A stretch of DNA of 41,377 nt from CAZOIA01 sp964579675. GTDB taxonomy: Bacteria; Planctomycetota; Phycisphaerae; UBA1845; PWPN01. Below the pieces are notes generated by a model. The model made no database searches. It worked only from the letters and a program-made list of their open reading frames with translations, and was not told where the DNA came from. The DNA is taken from NCBI GenBank assembly GCA_964579675.1, contig CAZOIA010000024.1:1-41377 (forward strand), read 5' to 3'. This document shows, piece by piece, positions 32,234-40,476 of the stretch. A program made the position numbers and the translations under genes. Numbering within the stretch: position 1 is the first letter of the stretch; the number at the start of each line of letters is the position of its first letter.

Positions 32234-32571
32234 GTTTAGCCGCGCCCCGAAGGGAAGCGCGTTGACGTTTAGCCGCGCCCCGAAGGGANNNNNNNNNNNN
32301 NNNNNNNNNNNNNNNNNNNNNNNNNNNNNNNNNNNNNNNNNNNNNNNNNNNNNNNNNNNNNNNNNNNNNNNNNNNNNNNNNNNNNNNNAGCCGCGCCCCG
32401 AAGGGAAGCGCGTTGACGTTTAGCCGCGCCCCGAAGGGAAGCGCGTTGACGTTTAGCCGCGACCCGAAGGGAAGCGCGTTGACGTTTAGCCGCGCCCCGA
32501 AGGGAAGCGCGTTGACGTTTAGCCGCGCCCCGAAGGGAAGCGTGTTGTTGTTTGGCGAAGGGAAGCGCGTT
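32234..32571 (+). repeat. 33-bp tandem hairpin repeat array with scaffold gap
   Basis: The unit begins GTTTAGCCGCGCCCCG, continues AAGGGAAGCGCG and ends TTGAC. One complete and one partial copy lie left of the 100-N gap. Right of it are one partial copy, three complete copies (one with GACCCG), a degenerate copy (32517-32549) and a truncated one to about 32571. Units abut without spacers, so it is not a CRISPR. Each can fold into a hairpin: CGCGC pairs with GCGCG, then an AA bulge, then CCC-GAA-GGG. The unit equals 11 codons, and frames through it stay open, but no gene is convincing. Two inverted relatives lie at 17154-17220. Confidence 0.9.
32289..32388. other. Scaffold gap (100 N) in the 33-bp array
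   Basis: Exactly 100 N, flanked on both sides by the 33-bp repeat; the true copy number is unknown. Confidence 0.95.
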
Positions 32572-32581
32572 CGCCTCGCGA

Positions 32582-32608
32582 AGCCGCAAGCGGCTCAAAA
32601 AGGAGCCG
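32582..32608 (+). promoter_or_regulatory. Two overlapping alternative hairpins before the zinc-ribbon membrane gene
   Basis: Hairpin 1 pairs AGCCG (32582-32586) with CGGCT (32591-32595). Hairpin 2 pairs CGGCTC (32591-32596) with GAGCCG (32603-32608) around an A-rich loop. They share the CGGCT strand and cannot form together. The ribosome site GGAG begins five bases after hairpin 2. A switching role is inference. Confidence 0.3.
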
Positions 32609-32621
32609 TACCGGAGACGTG

Positions 32622-33113
32622 ATGACCTTCACCTGGGATGAACTCGACCATATGAGTCCGAAGGGGAATTGGCGGATTCCACTGCCGCCGACCTGCGGGA
32701 AGTGCTCGTACAATCTGACCGGCCTGCCTGAGGACCGTTGCCCGGAATGCGGCACACCTTTCCGATGGAAGGAGGTTCGCAGGCGGGCGGCGTGGACGTG
32801 GACGCTGACGCTTCGGCTGCGGCATGCCAATCAGGACGCTACGATGGGGATTGTCCTGGCCCTGGGCGGCTGGTTCGGGCTGGGGTTTGTTCGTCTTCTG
32901 CGATGGGATTCGCTCTACCTGGTGGTCGCCCTGATCGCGCTGGTGGCGGCGGTGATGACCATCATACTCGGCTCACAGGTGTTGAACCTCCGCCGCGTGC
33001 CGAAGTGGGCCCGGTCGTACGTCGGTGATCCCCCGCCCAGCATACTGCTGGGAACGGCGGCCATGTTCCTGGGCTTCTCGCTGCTTTGTGCCGTCGTCCT
33101 CCTCTGGGGCTGA
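32622..33113 (+). CDS. Zinc-ribbon membrane protein of unknown function
   Basis: A 163-residue protein. The N-terminal 55 residues hold a zinc-ribbon-like pair, CGKCSYNLTGL and CPECGTPF, four cysteines in two CxxC knuckles. About three transmembrane helices follow (MGIVLALGGWFGLGFVRLL; YLVVALIALVAAVMTIIL; LLGTAAMFLGFSLLCAVVLL). This layout is common in planctomycete genomes, but I know no function for it. ATG 32622 has GGAG at 32613-32616; the GTG at 32619 is less likely. It is the first gene of a rightward run leading to an ABC transporter and ends 32 bp before the next gene. Confidence 0.75.
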   Translation: MTFTWDELDHMSPKGNWRIPLPPTCGKCSYNLTGLPEDRCPECGTPFRWKEVRRRAAWTWTLTLRLRHANQDATMGIVLALGGWFGLGFVRLLRWDSLYLVVALIALVAAVMTIILGSQVLNLRRVPKWARSYVGDPPPSILLGTAAMFLGFSLLCAVVLLWG

Positions 33114-33145
33114 GACAGGTTCCTCGTGTTATCAGGGGCGCGTGG

Positions 33146-34018
33146 ATGTATCGACCTTTTGCCATCGGTGTGCTGTTGCTCTGGGTCAGTGCGATGGCGG
33201 CCTTGTTTGCCCGGGACGTCTGGCCGGCGTGGACGGCCCAGGACCCGCCGCCCGTGACCATCGAGCAGTTCACCCAACTCGATCAACGGGAACGGCAGTT
33301 CGGCATCTCACGCTCGAGTGGCGAGCGGATCGGGACATCATGGAGCAAGGTCTCGCGGACGGGGCCCAGCACTACGATCTCCGGCACCATTCTTCTGGAC
33401 GGTTTGCCATATATTCCCGTGGTCGTGGTCACGACGAACACCCTATTCGATGAACAGGGCGGTTTGGACAGCTTCAGGCTCGATATTCACGGCGTGCCGA
33501 TGACGAGGATCCACATTCGCGGCGAACGCCGGGGCATCTACTTCCCGTGTGAACTGCACCTGGGCACGATTCACCAGCAGGTGAACCTCGATCTGGCGGC
33601 CAGTCGTCTGATCGGTGAGTCCCTGCGGCCGTTCTCGTTCCTGCCGACCCTCGAGGTGGGTCAGTCCTGGCGGATGCAACTGCTCGATCCGCTGTCGGCC
33701 GCGATGGGCGGGGGGGCCAACTTCACGTCCGTCGTGGCACGCGTGACCGGCATGGAGACGATAGAGCATCCTGAAGGATCCGGCGAGTGGGTTGAATGTT
33801 TTGTGGTGGAGACATCGCCCCAGCGGTCCAAGGCCTGGGTTGATCGGGCCGGCGAGGTTCTTGTCCAGCAAGTAGATATGCCGGGCCTGGGACCGATCAC
33901 GGTTCGCGAGGAGCCGTTTAACGAGACAAGGAGAAACGTGGCGGGACGGCAGCTCCGCCGACGGATCGGCACGGGAGGTCCCGCAGCAGCGGATCCGCCT
34001 GATGAGACGGTGGAGTAG
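33146..34018 (+). CDS. Membrane-anchored protein of unknown function next to an ABC exporter
   Basis: A 290-residue protein. An N-terminal helix (FAIGVLLLWVSAMAALFA) is either an uncleaved anchor or a signal peptide. The rest is beta-rich and should be periplasmic: SGTILLDGLPYIPVVVVT, RRGIYFPCELHLG, LPTLEVGQSWRMQLLDPL. I recognise no named domain. ATG 33146 with AGGGG seven bases upstream is preferred over an in-frame ATG at 33086, which overlaps the previous gene. The stop lies 40 bp before the ABC ATPase start, so it is likely in the same transcript and may be a periplasmic accessory of that transporter. Confidence 0.72.
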   Translation: MYRPFAIGVLLLWVSAMAALFARDVWPAWTAQDPPPVTIEQFTQLDQRERQFGISRSSGERIGTSWSKVSRTGPSTTISGTILLDGLPYIPVVVVTTNTLFDEQGGLDSFRLDIHGVPMTRIHIRGERRGIYFPCELHLGTIHQQVNLDLAASRLIGESLRPFSFLPTLEVGQSWRMQLLDPLSAAMGGGANFTSVVARVTGMETIEHPEGSGEWVECFVVETSPQRSKAWVDRAGEVLVQQVDMPGLGPITVREEPFNETRRNVAGRQLRRRIGTGGPAAADPPDETVE

Positions 34019-34058
34019 CTGCGCGCTTGCGCACCCGCGGCTGGGCGCGAGAACAGAT

Positions 34059-34820
34059 ATGCCAACTGCAATCGACATCCGCGACGTGACCAAGCGCTAC
34101 GGCGAGTTCACGGCAGTAGCTCATCTGACGCTGGAGGTTCGCCAGGGCGAACTGTTTGCGTTTCTCGGGCCCAACGGAGCGGGCAAGACCACGACGATCA
34201 AGATGATCACCGGGCTCCTGATCCCGGACAGCGGTGCGGTGCTGGTATGCGGCCATCCGATGGCCAGGGATGGGCGGCTGGCCAAGGCCAAGCTCGCTTA
34301 CGTGCCGGATCAACCCTTTCTGTACGAGAAGCTCACCGGCCACGAGTTCCTCGATTTCGTCGGTGAGATGTACGGGCTTGAACGCGACACCATGCGGGCC
34401 CGCCGCCGCTGGTTGATGGATCAGTTGGATATGGGGGACTGGCTGGAGCAGCTCACGGAGAGCTACTCGCACGGAATGAAGCAGCGAACGGTCCTGGCTG
34501 CGGCCCTGCTTCATGAGCCCAGGGTCCTGGTGATCGACGAGCCGATGGTCGGGCTCGATCCACGCACGGTTCGGAGGGTTAAGGACCTGATGCGCGAGAT
34601 GACCGGCCAGGGTCGAACCGTGTTCATGAGCACGCATACGCTGGCGGTCGCCGAAGCGGTCGCCGATCGCATCGGGATCATCCATCACGGCCGGCTGGTG
34701 GCGGTTGGCACGCTCGAGGAACTGCGAGCCCAGGCCGCCGAGAGCGATTCCCTGGAGGATATCTTCCTCAGCCTGACCGCGGACGAGGAGGACGAGTCGG
34801 CCGAGACGATACCGACCTGA
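34059..34820 (+). CDS. ABC transporter ATP-binding protein
   Basis: The 253-residue ATPase subunit of an ABC-2-type exporter. Walker A is GPNGAGKTTT near residue 37. The Q-loop region is YVPDQPFLYEKLTG. The signature is YSHGMKQR near 142, where the usual LSGGQ is weak but of the SxGM type common in ABC-2 exporters. Walker B is VLVIDEPM, followed by VGLDP, and the H-loop is MSTHTL. The frame is open upstream to 34002, but ATG 34059 (MPTAIDIRDVTKRYG) fits the family start. The permease gene follows 40 bp downstream. The substrate is unknown. Confidence 0.93.
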   Translation: MPTAIDIRDVTKRYGEFTAVAHLTLEVRQGELFAFLGPNGAGKTTTIKMITGLLIPDSGAVLVCGHPMARDGRLAKAKLAYVPDQPFLYEKLTGHEFLDFVGEMYGLERDTMRARRRWLMDQLDMGDWLEQLTESYSHGMKQRTVLAAALLHEPRVLVIDEPMVGLDPRTVRRVKDLMREMTGQGRTVFMSTHTLAVAEAVADRIGIIHHGRLVAVGTLEELRAQAAESDSLEDIFLSLTADEEDESAETIPT

Positions 34821-34860
34821 CGCGTGGGACGCCCCACCGGGGGCAACGGATCGCAGGACA

Positions 34861-36585
34861 ATGGCCATTGCAGTCAGCGATCGTCAACCACCGCCCGGTA
34901 ATCCGGCGATCAGCTTGCCGGAGGCTGGCGTTGCGTTGCTGTTTCGGCTCCGGCTCGCGCTGCTGAGGAACTGGTTCTATCAGACGGTGCGTGATCGGCC
35001 GCTCAAGGTGATCGGGACCGCCGCCTCCATCGTGCTCATCTGGGCGGGGCTCTACATTCTGTTCGTCCAGACCTTCAGGCTCGTCCGTCGCGACGTGTTG
35101 GAGGGGATCGTCGCCACGCCGCTGATCTTTACCTTTTTCTTTCTCGCGCTGACGGGCATGCTCGCGTTCTCCAACGCGATCCTCTGCTACGGCGGGTTGT
35201 TCCGGCGGGCGGAGAGTGCGTATCTGCTCACTACTCCGTTGCTGCCGCGGGACCTGGTCATCGTCAGGTACATGGAAAGCCTGATACTGTCGAGCTGGTC
35301 GCTGGTGCTGCTCGGTTTTCCGCTGATGACCGCGATGGCAATCACGTTCGATGAGCCCTGGATATTCTACCCGCTCTTTCTGGGGCTTTTTCTGCTGTTC
35401 ATTCCGCTGCCGGGCGCGCTGGGGTTGCTGCTGGCCTGGCTGGTGGTGATGGTGTTTCCAAAGACGCCAAGACGCGCGATGATCTTTGTTGCAGCGCTGC
35501 TGGCGGCCGTGGGCGGATGGTGGCTTTACGGAATCGCCACCGCGCCGGTCACGTCAAGTATCTGGCTCAAGCACTTCTACGACCGCGTGTCGGTGATCCA
35601 GAATGCCGTGTTGCCTCACACCTGGGTCTCCAAGGGTATCAACCACGCCGTGCAGCGCCAGCCCGGGGCGGCGTCATTCTACCTGTTCGTGACGCTCGCC
35701 AACGCGTTGTTTGCCAGCGTGGTGGCGGTTGCCGTCGTGTCGCGCGGTCTGATGCCGGCCTTCGCCCGGGCCCAGTCCTCCGGAGCCCGAGGCGTGCGGC
35801 GGGCCGGGCGCGTCCTCGCCTGGACCGCCGAACTGCTGTTCGCTTACCTGCCCCGGCGGCAACGCCTGCTGGCGGCCAAGGATCTCAAGAGCTTCTTCCG
35901 CGATCCGCTCCAGTGGTCGCAGATGGCCATCCTGTTCGGGCTGCTGGCCCTGTACGTGAGTAACGTCCAGCGCCTGTGGACGGACCTGGCTGATCCCCGC
36001 CTGCAATTGCTGATCGCCTTTCTGAACCTGACCGCGGTGAGCCTGATCCTGGCGACGTTCACCAGCCGGTTCGTCTTTCCTCTGGTCTCGCTTGACGGGC
36101 AGCAGCTCTGGCTGTTGGGGTTGCTGCCTCTGCGGCGAAGCCGGTTGATCACGGCCAAGTTCCTGTATGCGGTGACCATTACGCTCCTGACGGCGCTGGT
36201 GGTGATGGCGGCCTCGGTGGTTCGGTTGGGACTGTCCCGGCCACTAGCGGTGGCGCACCTGGTCTCCATTTCCGCGATCTGCGTCGGGCTGTGCGGCGTC
36301 AGCGTCGGCATGGGTGCGCGGATGCCGGTGTTCCACGAGCGCAACCCAGCCCGGATTGCCGGCGGGTTCGGCGGGACCATCAGTCTGCTCGTATCGGTGG
36401 CGCTGGTCGTGGTTTCGCTGGCCGGGATGGGTGTTATGAGCGCCAGGGCGGTGGATGCCGGTTTTGGCGACACGCTGACCCCGCCCATGCTGGCGTGGCT
36501 GATCGCGGTGATCGTGCTCAATGCCGCCGCCGCCGCCGCCTGCCTGGCCGTCGGCATTCGCCACTTCAACCGCGTGCAGTGCTGA
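34861..36585 (+). CDS. Large ABC-2-type permease
   Basis: A 574-residue multispanning membrane protein with at least ten hydrophobic segments, for example FFFLALTGMLAFSNAILCYGG, PLFLGLFLLFIPLPGALGLLL, AMIFVAALLAAVGGWWLYGI and LVSVALVVVSLAGMGVM. It resembles the large putative ABC exporter permeases of about 550 residues rather than the 250-residue ABC-2 type. A cytoplasmic segment (RVLAWTAELLFAYLPRRQRLLAAKDLKSFFRDP) lies mid-protein, between two sets of helices. It follows the ATPase gene by 40 bp, with AGGA just before the ATG. The substrate is unknown; the N-terminal 25 residues are hydrophilic and unassigned. Confidence 0.85.
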   Translation: MAIAVSDRQPPPGNPAISLPEAGVALLFRLRLALLRNWFYQTVRDRPLKVIGTAASIVLIWAGLYILFVQTFRLVRRDVLEGIVATPLIFTFFFLALTGMLAFSNAILCYGGLFRRAESAYLLTTPLLPRDLVIVRYMESLILSSWSLVLLGFPLMTAMAITFDEPWIFYPLFLGLFLLFIPLPGALGLLLAWLVVMVFPKTPRRAMIFVAALLAAVGGWWLYGIATAPVTSSIWLKHFYDRVSVIQNAVLPHTWVSKGINHAVQRQPGAASFYLFVTLANALFASVVAVAVVSRGLMPAFARAQSSGARGVRRAGRVLAWTAELLFAYLPRRQRLLAAKDLKSFFRDPLQWSQMAILFGLLALYVSNVQRLWTDLADPRLQLLIAFLNLTAVSLILATFTSRFVFPLVSLDGQQLWLLGLLPLRRSRLITAKFLYAVTITLLTALVVMAASVVRLGLSRPLAVAHLVSISAICVGLCGVSVGMGARMPVFHERNPARIAGGFGGTISLLVSVALVVVSLAGMGVMSARAVDAGFGDTLTPPMLAWLIAVIVLNAAAAAACLAVGIRHFNRVQC

Positions 36586-36784
36586 AAGAGGCCCGAGTCA
36601 CGCCGTCCGGTTTCAGCGTCCCACGCCGGCGTGCCCGATAACTTTCGTCTTCCAAGGTTCTCTTGCGTTTTCTTCCTTTCCTGCCAAACTTGCGCCTTCC
36701 ACGCCGCTCGCGGGCAATGGATACAATCGACCCAGCGGGGTACAATGCACTGGGGAGACAGCGAACCAGGGGAGGAGGAAGAAG

Positions 36785-37177
36785 ATGTCAGAGTCAGGCC
36801 CATCCTCGTTTGCCAAGCCCTCGGCGCAACTGCCGGGGGCTCACAGACCGATCGTCCCTTTCACCGGACAGGAGAAGCGCAAAATCTTCAAAGGCATGGT
36901 GGTCGGCGAACTGGAGGCCGGCTTTCTTCGTTACTCGCGCCGGGAGGCGCTGCTGCGGTACGCCGCCAGACTCGGGATCCCCGAGTTCGAAGCCTGTCTG
37001 TTGATTGCCGAAGCCCAGTACCACGCGGGCGACATTGAACCGATCCAGTTTGACACCGCCGCTACGCTCGACAGCATCACCCGGCCCGAGGCATGGTCGA
37101 TCCCGATGCGGTTGTCGTTCACGCTGGTGGTGGCGATAGTCGCGGACCTGTTGCTCATCTACTGGTTGTTCGGCTGA
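36785..37177 (+). CDS. Small protein with C-terminal transmembrane helix, unknown function
   Basis: A 130-residue protein with a strong purine-rich ribosome site (GGGGAGGAGGAAG). The first 100 residues are soluble and mostly helical (EKRKIFKGMVVGELEAGFLRYSRRE begins the core, shown here in part). They include RYAARLGIPEFEACLLIAEAQYHAG, which looks like a helix-turn-helix-like or anti-sigma-like segment, but I cannot assign it. A single helix (RLSFTLVVAIVADLLLIYWLF) ends the protein, giving a tail-anchored layout with the bulk in the cytoplasm. It lies 200 bp after the permease. Two TACAAT words at 36722 and 36741 may mark its own promoter, although no good -35 box was found. Confidence 0.7.
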   Translation: MSESGPSSFAKPSAQLPGAHRPIVPFTGQEKRKIFKGMVVGELEAGFLRYSRREALLRYAARLGIPEFEACLLIAEAQYHAGDIEPIQFDTAATLDSITRPEAWSIPMRLSFTLVVAIVADLLLIYWLFG

Positions 37178-37193
37178 TACCGTGCCGCGGTGC

Positions 37194-38111
37194 TCATCCG
37201 GTCAGTTGCATCGGCAGCGCATGCCATTGCTGAAGTTCGTACCACAGCACCGATTTCCCGTTGAACAGCATGTGGACAAGGATCGGCACGGCGAGGGACC
37301 CTCGCCGCTCGTACAGGTAGCCGAGAACCACTCCGAATGCCGCCAGCGCCGCAACGTGGTGCGGTGTGGCCGTGTGCATGAACGCGAACAGCAGGGCGGT
37401 GCTGGCGATGGCGATCCAGCGATGACGCATCGACCCCCATCGACGCGGGACGAGCTTCTTGATACCGGTCTGCAGGATGCCACGGAAGAACAGCTCCTCG
37501 CCCACGGGAGCGAGGATCAGCGCGCCGCCGATCGCGAGCGCTCGCATCGACGCGGTGGCCGACGGTTCGTTGAGCAACTTGAACACGGTGTGGTCGGGGA
37601 AGATGAACGTGGGCCGGAGCAATCTGATCAGGGACATGGTGGCGAGGGACACCAGGTTACAAAGACACAGCGCAGCCAGCCAGCCGCCCAGGGCACACAC
37701 CAGCTCCGAGCGGATCGCCCGGCGGCCGATGGCGAACCCGCGCCAGCCGGATCGGAACGCCCACCCGGCTACCACCAGACAACATGGCACGATCAGCACC
37801 TGCATCAGATTGGCCGCGAGCAGCGCTCGCCACGACCGCAGAGCCTCCTCCCCGAGCCCGGCCGGCGCGGCCAACATCGCCACCTGGGCACCGATCGTCC
37901 AGCCCAGCAGGTTCACGAGGAAACAGACCCACACCAGCAGCAGTGAAAGCCGGTTGGCCCGGATCGGCGAGCCGCGCAGCGGATCCCCTCGCCCGCGCCG
38001 CCACCATTGGACGATGACCAAGGCCACCACCATCCCGCCGAAAGATACGAGCAGGTAGTCAATCCGCTGCAATGCTATCAGGAGTCGTGGCATCGGCGAG
38101 CCTGGCGTCAT
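37194..38111 (-). CDS. CPBP-family intramembrane metalloprotease
   Basis: A 305-residue membrane protein of the CPBP (CAAX protease and bacteriocin-processing, ABI) family. The conserved motif 1 is GEELFFRGIL near residue 205, with the paired glutamates and arginine. Motif 2 is FAFMHTA, and motif 3 is LVHMLFNGKS near the C-terminus, supplying histidines and the asparagine. About seven to eight hydrophobic segments surround them. The substrate is unknown; roles range from prenyl-protein processing to bacteriocin self-immunity. The start is ATG 38111 or the in-frame ATG 38093; neither has a clear ribosome site. It diverges from trpC across only about 54 bp. Confidence 0.87.
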   Translation of the reverse strand: MTPGSPMPRLLIALQRIDYLLVSFGGMVVALVIVQWWRRGRGDPLRGSPIRANRLSLLLVWVCFLVNLLGWTIGAQVAMLAAPAGLGEEALRSWRALLAANLMQVLIVPCCLVVAGWAFRSGWRGFAIGRRAIRSELVCALGGWLAALCLCNLVSLATMSLIRLLRPTFIFPDHTVFKLLNEPSATASMRALAIGGALILAPVGEELFFRGILQTGIKKLVPRRWGSMRHRWIAIASTALLFAFMHTATPHHVAALAAFGVVLGYLYERRGSLAVPILVHMLFNGKSVLWYELQQWHALPMQLTG

Positions 38112-38165
38112 CGCGATCGCCCGCGGAATCGGCTAAAATGGTGGTTCGATCACCGGAGCGATCGC

Positions 38166-38978
38166 GTGGGCACTATATTGGATCAGATCGTGGAAACCAA
38201 GCGGGTCGAGGTGGCGCGGGCCCGCCGGCCGCTGGCGGAGCTGAAAGCCATTGCGGCCGATGCGCCGCCGCCTCGCGACTTCTACGCTGCCGTTGCCGCC
38301 AAGCCGGCCCGCGGGGTCAACCTGATTGCCGAGATCAAACGCAAGTCGCCGTCGGCGGGCCTGATCCGAGCGGATTTCGACCCGGTCGCCCTGGCGAAGG
38401 TCTATCATGCCGCCGGTGCCAATGCCCTGAGCGTACTGACCAACGAGCCATACTTCGACGGAAGGCTGGAGTTCATCGAGCAGGTCAAGACCGCGGTTGA
38501 ACTGCCGGTGCTCCGCAAGGATTTCCTGATTGATCCGTACCAGGTCTACGAGTCGCGAGCCGCCGGTGCAGACGCGGTGCTGCTGATCGGCGAGGTGCTC
38601 ACGCCGCAGCAACTGCGCGACATGCTGGAGCTTGCCTGCGAACTGGGCATGACCAGCCTGATCGAGGTGCACGAGGCCCGGACGCTGACCGGCCTGCAAG
38701 GTGCCGTCGGGTTCCCCAATGACAAGCGGAGCCTGCTCGGCATCAACAACCGCAACCTCAAGGTTCAGCAGACGGATCTGTCCACGACTGAAACCCTAGC
38801 GAAGATGGTCGGCAAAGACACCGTCCTGGTCTCCGAAAGTGGCATCAAGACGCACGAGGACGTTGAGCGGCTCATCAGAGCCGGCGCCCGTGCCCTGCTG
38901 ATCGGCGAGACTTTCATGCGCGCTGCTGATATCGGCGCGAAGATCAGGGAGCTGTTGGGGCCGCTGCCGGGAGACTGA
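38166..38978 (+). CDS. trpC: Indole-3-glycerol phosphate synthase
   Basis: Closes the indole ring in tryptophan synthesis from CdRP. The 270-residue length is normal. Family motifs in order: ILDQIVETKRVEV, AEIKRKSPSAG with the catalytic lysine, LSVLTNEPYFDG, LRKDFLIDPYQVYE, ADAVLLIGEVL, SLIEVHEARTL, GINNRNLKV, VSESGIKTHEDV and ALLIGETFM. GTG 38166 is the start: GGAG lies seven bases upstream, and it fits the family N-terminus. The frame is open further upstream but overlaps the divergent CPBP gene. No other trp genes are visible; the aroF gene at 17.5 kb is the only related step in the window. Confidence 0.95.
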   Translation: MGTILDQIVETKRVEVARARRPLAELKAIAADAPPPRDFYAAVAAKPARGVNLIAEIKRKSPSAGLIRADFDPVALAKVYHAAGANALSVLTNEPYFDGRLEFIEQVKTAVELPVLRKDFLIDPYQVYESRAAGADAVLLIGEVLTPQQLRDMLELACELGMTSLIEVHEARTLTGLQGAVGFPNDKRSLLGINNRNLKVQQTDLSTTETLAKMVGKDTVLVSESGIKTHEDVERLIRAGARALLIGETFMRAADIGAKIRELLGPLPGD

Positions 38979-39045
38979 GGTCGCGCCCGGCGACGCGGGC
39001 CCGACTCGCTGTCGCGCCTTCACGTCTGTTCCGGGTCTCCCGCAG

Positions 39046-39083
39046 AAATCGGTCAGCGACTCGCGCGGGAACCGCTCTACCTC
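39046..39083 (-). repeat. Degraded tandem copy of the 3' end of the LOR/SDH gene
   Basis: These 38 bases match 39096-39133, exactly 50 bp away, at 29 positions. On the minus strand the upstream copy codes DVEPFLRELLADL (true C-terminus) and the downstream one would code EVERFPRESLTDF in another frame. It looks like a decayed short duplication just beyond the stop codon. Confidence 0.5.
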
Positions 39084-40306
39084 GGCGCCAGGCCCAAATC
39101 GGCCAGGAGTTCGCGCAGGAACGGCTCGACGTCCGTGACCAGGCCGATGGTCTGGAAGCTGCCGCGATCCGCCAGTTTGGTGACCACGGCCGGCGAGATG
39201 TCCACGCACACGACGGGAATGTGCGCGGGCAGGAGATTCCCGGTGGCGACCGAGTGCAGTTGCGTGGCGATCATCAGGGCAAACCCGACGTGCCCTTCCT
39301 GGACGTGCCGGCGCATGATGTCCTGTGCCTCGAGGGCGTCCGTGACAACGTCCGGTAACGGGCCGTCGTCCCGGATCGATCCCGCCAGCAGGAACTCGAC
39401 ATCTGCCTTAACGCAGGCGTGCATGATGCCGGTAGTCAGCACGCCGGTCTCTACCGCGGCCCGGATCGATCCACATCGACGGACGGTGTTGATCGCGCGG
39501 AGGTGGTGCTCGTGCCCCGCTTCCACCGAAATCGCCCGATCCATATGGACGCCGAGCGACGTGCCGAATAGCGCCTGCTCGATGTCGTGGGCGGCCAGGG
39601 CATTGCCGGCGAACAGGATGTTGACGTATCCCTCGTCGATCAACCTGACCACGTGCCGGACCGAGCCCGTGTGCACGATCGCCGGGCCGCCGACCAGAAG
39701 GATCTTCCTGCCGGCCTCCTTCGCCTCCCGCATTCGCCTTGCCACGTCGTTGATGATGACGTTCTTCGGCTTCTCCGTGGAGATGATCGAGCTCATGAAC
39801 TCGAACACGCCCCGCCGGCGTGACCGTTCCAACGGTATGACTCTGGTGCCCTGATGGCCCACGAGGATGTGGTCGCCCCTCTTCACGTGGGCCACGGGCA
39901 CGCATTCAAACAATCCGCTCGCCTCATCGAGCCGAACCCCGCAGTCCATCTCCTGCTTGTGTACATCAACCCAGTTGCCCTCCCAACGAACCTGCGTTTT
40001 CTGGTTTGTCGTCGAGTAGAACGACTCGGGGAAGACGCCGTCGCGCTCCGCGGGGGCCAGGTTCGCGTTTTTCTCCGTCCTCACCGTTGCCCCATGTTTG
40101 CCGAGCCGGGCGATGAGTTCCGACAACCGTGCCGGATCCGGGGCGGAGACTTCGATCGTGGCCGAGCTGCGATCCTCTCGATGCTGGCCGATGTCAACCT
40201 GCGCCAACCGGAAATCAGCACCGAAGGCCAGGATCTCATCCAGGATCCGAGACAGGATCATCGAGTCAATGAGATGCCCTTCCACTCGAACTTGTTCACT
40301 GAGCAT
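39077..40306 (-). CDS. LOR/SDH-type (TIGR00300) protein, possible ornithine cyclodeaminase
   Basis: A 409-residue protein of the TIGR00300/LOR-SDH family. The same domain forms the C-terminal half of cyanobacterial AgrE/ArgZ, and archaeal members have been linked to ornithine cyclodeaminase activity (ornithine to proline plus ammonia); my recall of that work is partial. Visible segments are the N-terminal ACT-like half (VEGHLIDSMILSRILDEI), KQEMDCGVRLD in the middle, and a nucleotide-binding half with KILLVGGPAIVHTG, VNILFAGNALAAHDIEQAL, GTSLGVHM and FLLAGSIRDDGPLPDV. There is no arginine dihydrolase domain. The start is clear: GGAGGTG eight bases before ATG 40306. A decayed copy of its 3' end lies just past the stop. 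The neighbour hemA runs the same way, 170 bp upstream. Confidence 0.8.
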   Translation of the reverse strand: MLSEQVRVEGHLIDSMILSRILDEILAFGADFRLAQVDIGQHREDRSSATIEVSAPDPARLSELIARLGKHGATVRTEKNANLAPAERDGVFPESFYSTTNQKTQVRWEGNWVDVHKQEMDCGVRLDEASGLFECVPVAHVKRGDHILVGHQGTRVIPLERSRRRGVFEFMSSIISTEKPKNVIINDVARRMREAKEAGRKILLVGGPAIVHTGSVRHVVRLIDEGYVNILFAGNALAAHDIEQALFGTSLGVHMDRAISVEAGHEHHLRAINTVRRCGSIRAAVETGVLTTGIMHACVKADVEFLLAGSIRDDGPLPDVVTDALEAQDIMRRHVQEGHVGFALMIATQLHSVATGNLLPAHIPVVCVDISPAVVTKLADRGSFQTIGLVTDVEPFLRELLADLGLAPR

Positions 40307-40476
40307 ATGACGTTCACCTCCGATCGCCGGGATGAGCACCGGGCTCCTCAGGTGACCCTTGCCCGCCCCGACTGTCCGGTGCTGCTTCGGCAAGGATTTC
40401 GCTGTCCGCGCCCGACGATGATAACCGGCCCATTGGACCGCGGAAAGGCGGGAAAAGGGAAGTCTGCGGTGAGCGA

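Noticed and set aside
32234..32571. CRISPR array
   Set aside because: Units of 33 bp abut directly with no unique spacers, and no cas genes are present.
38110..38166. GCGATCGC (HIP1-like) octamers as a special signal
   Set aside because: I saw about six copies in the window, only modestly above a rough composition-based expectation; the two in the CPBP-trpC gap could be chance.
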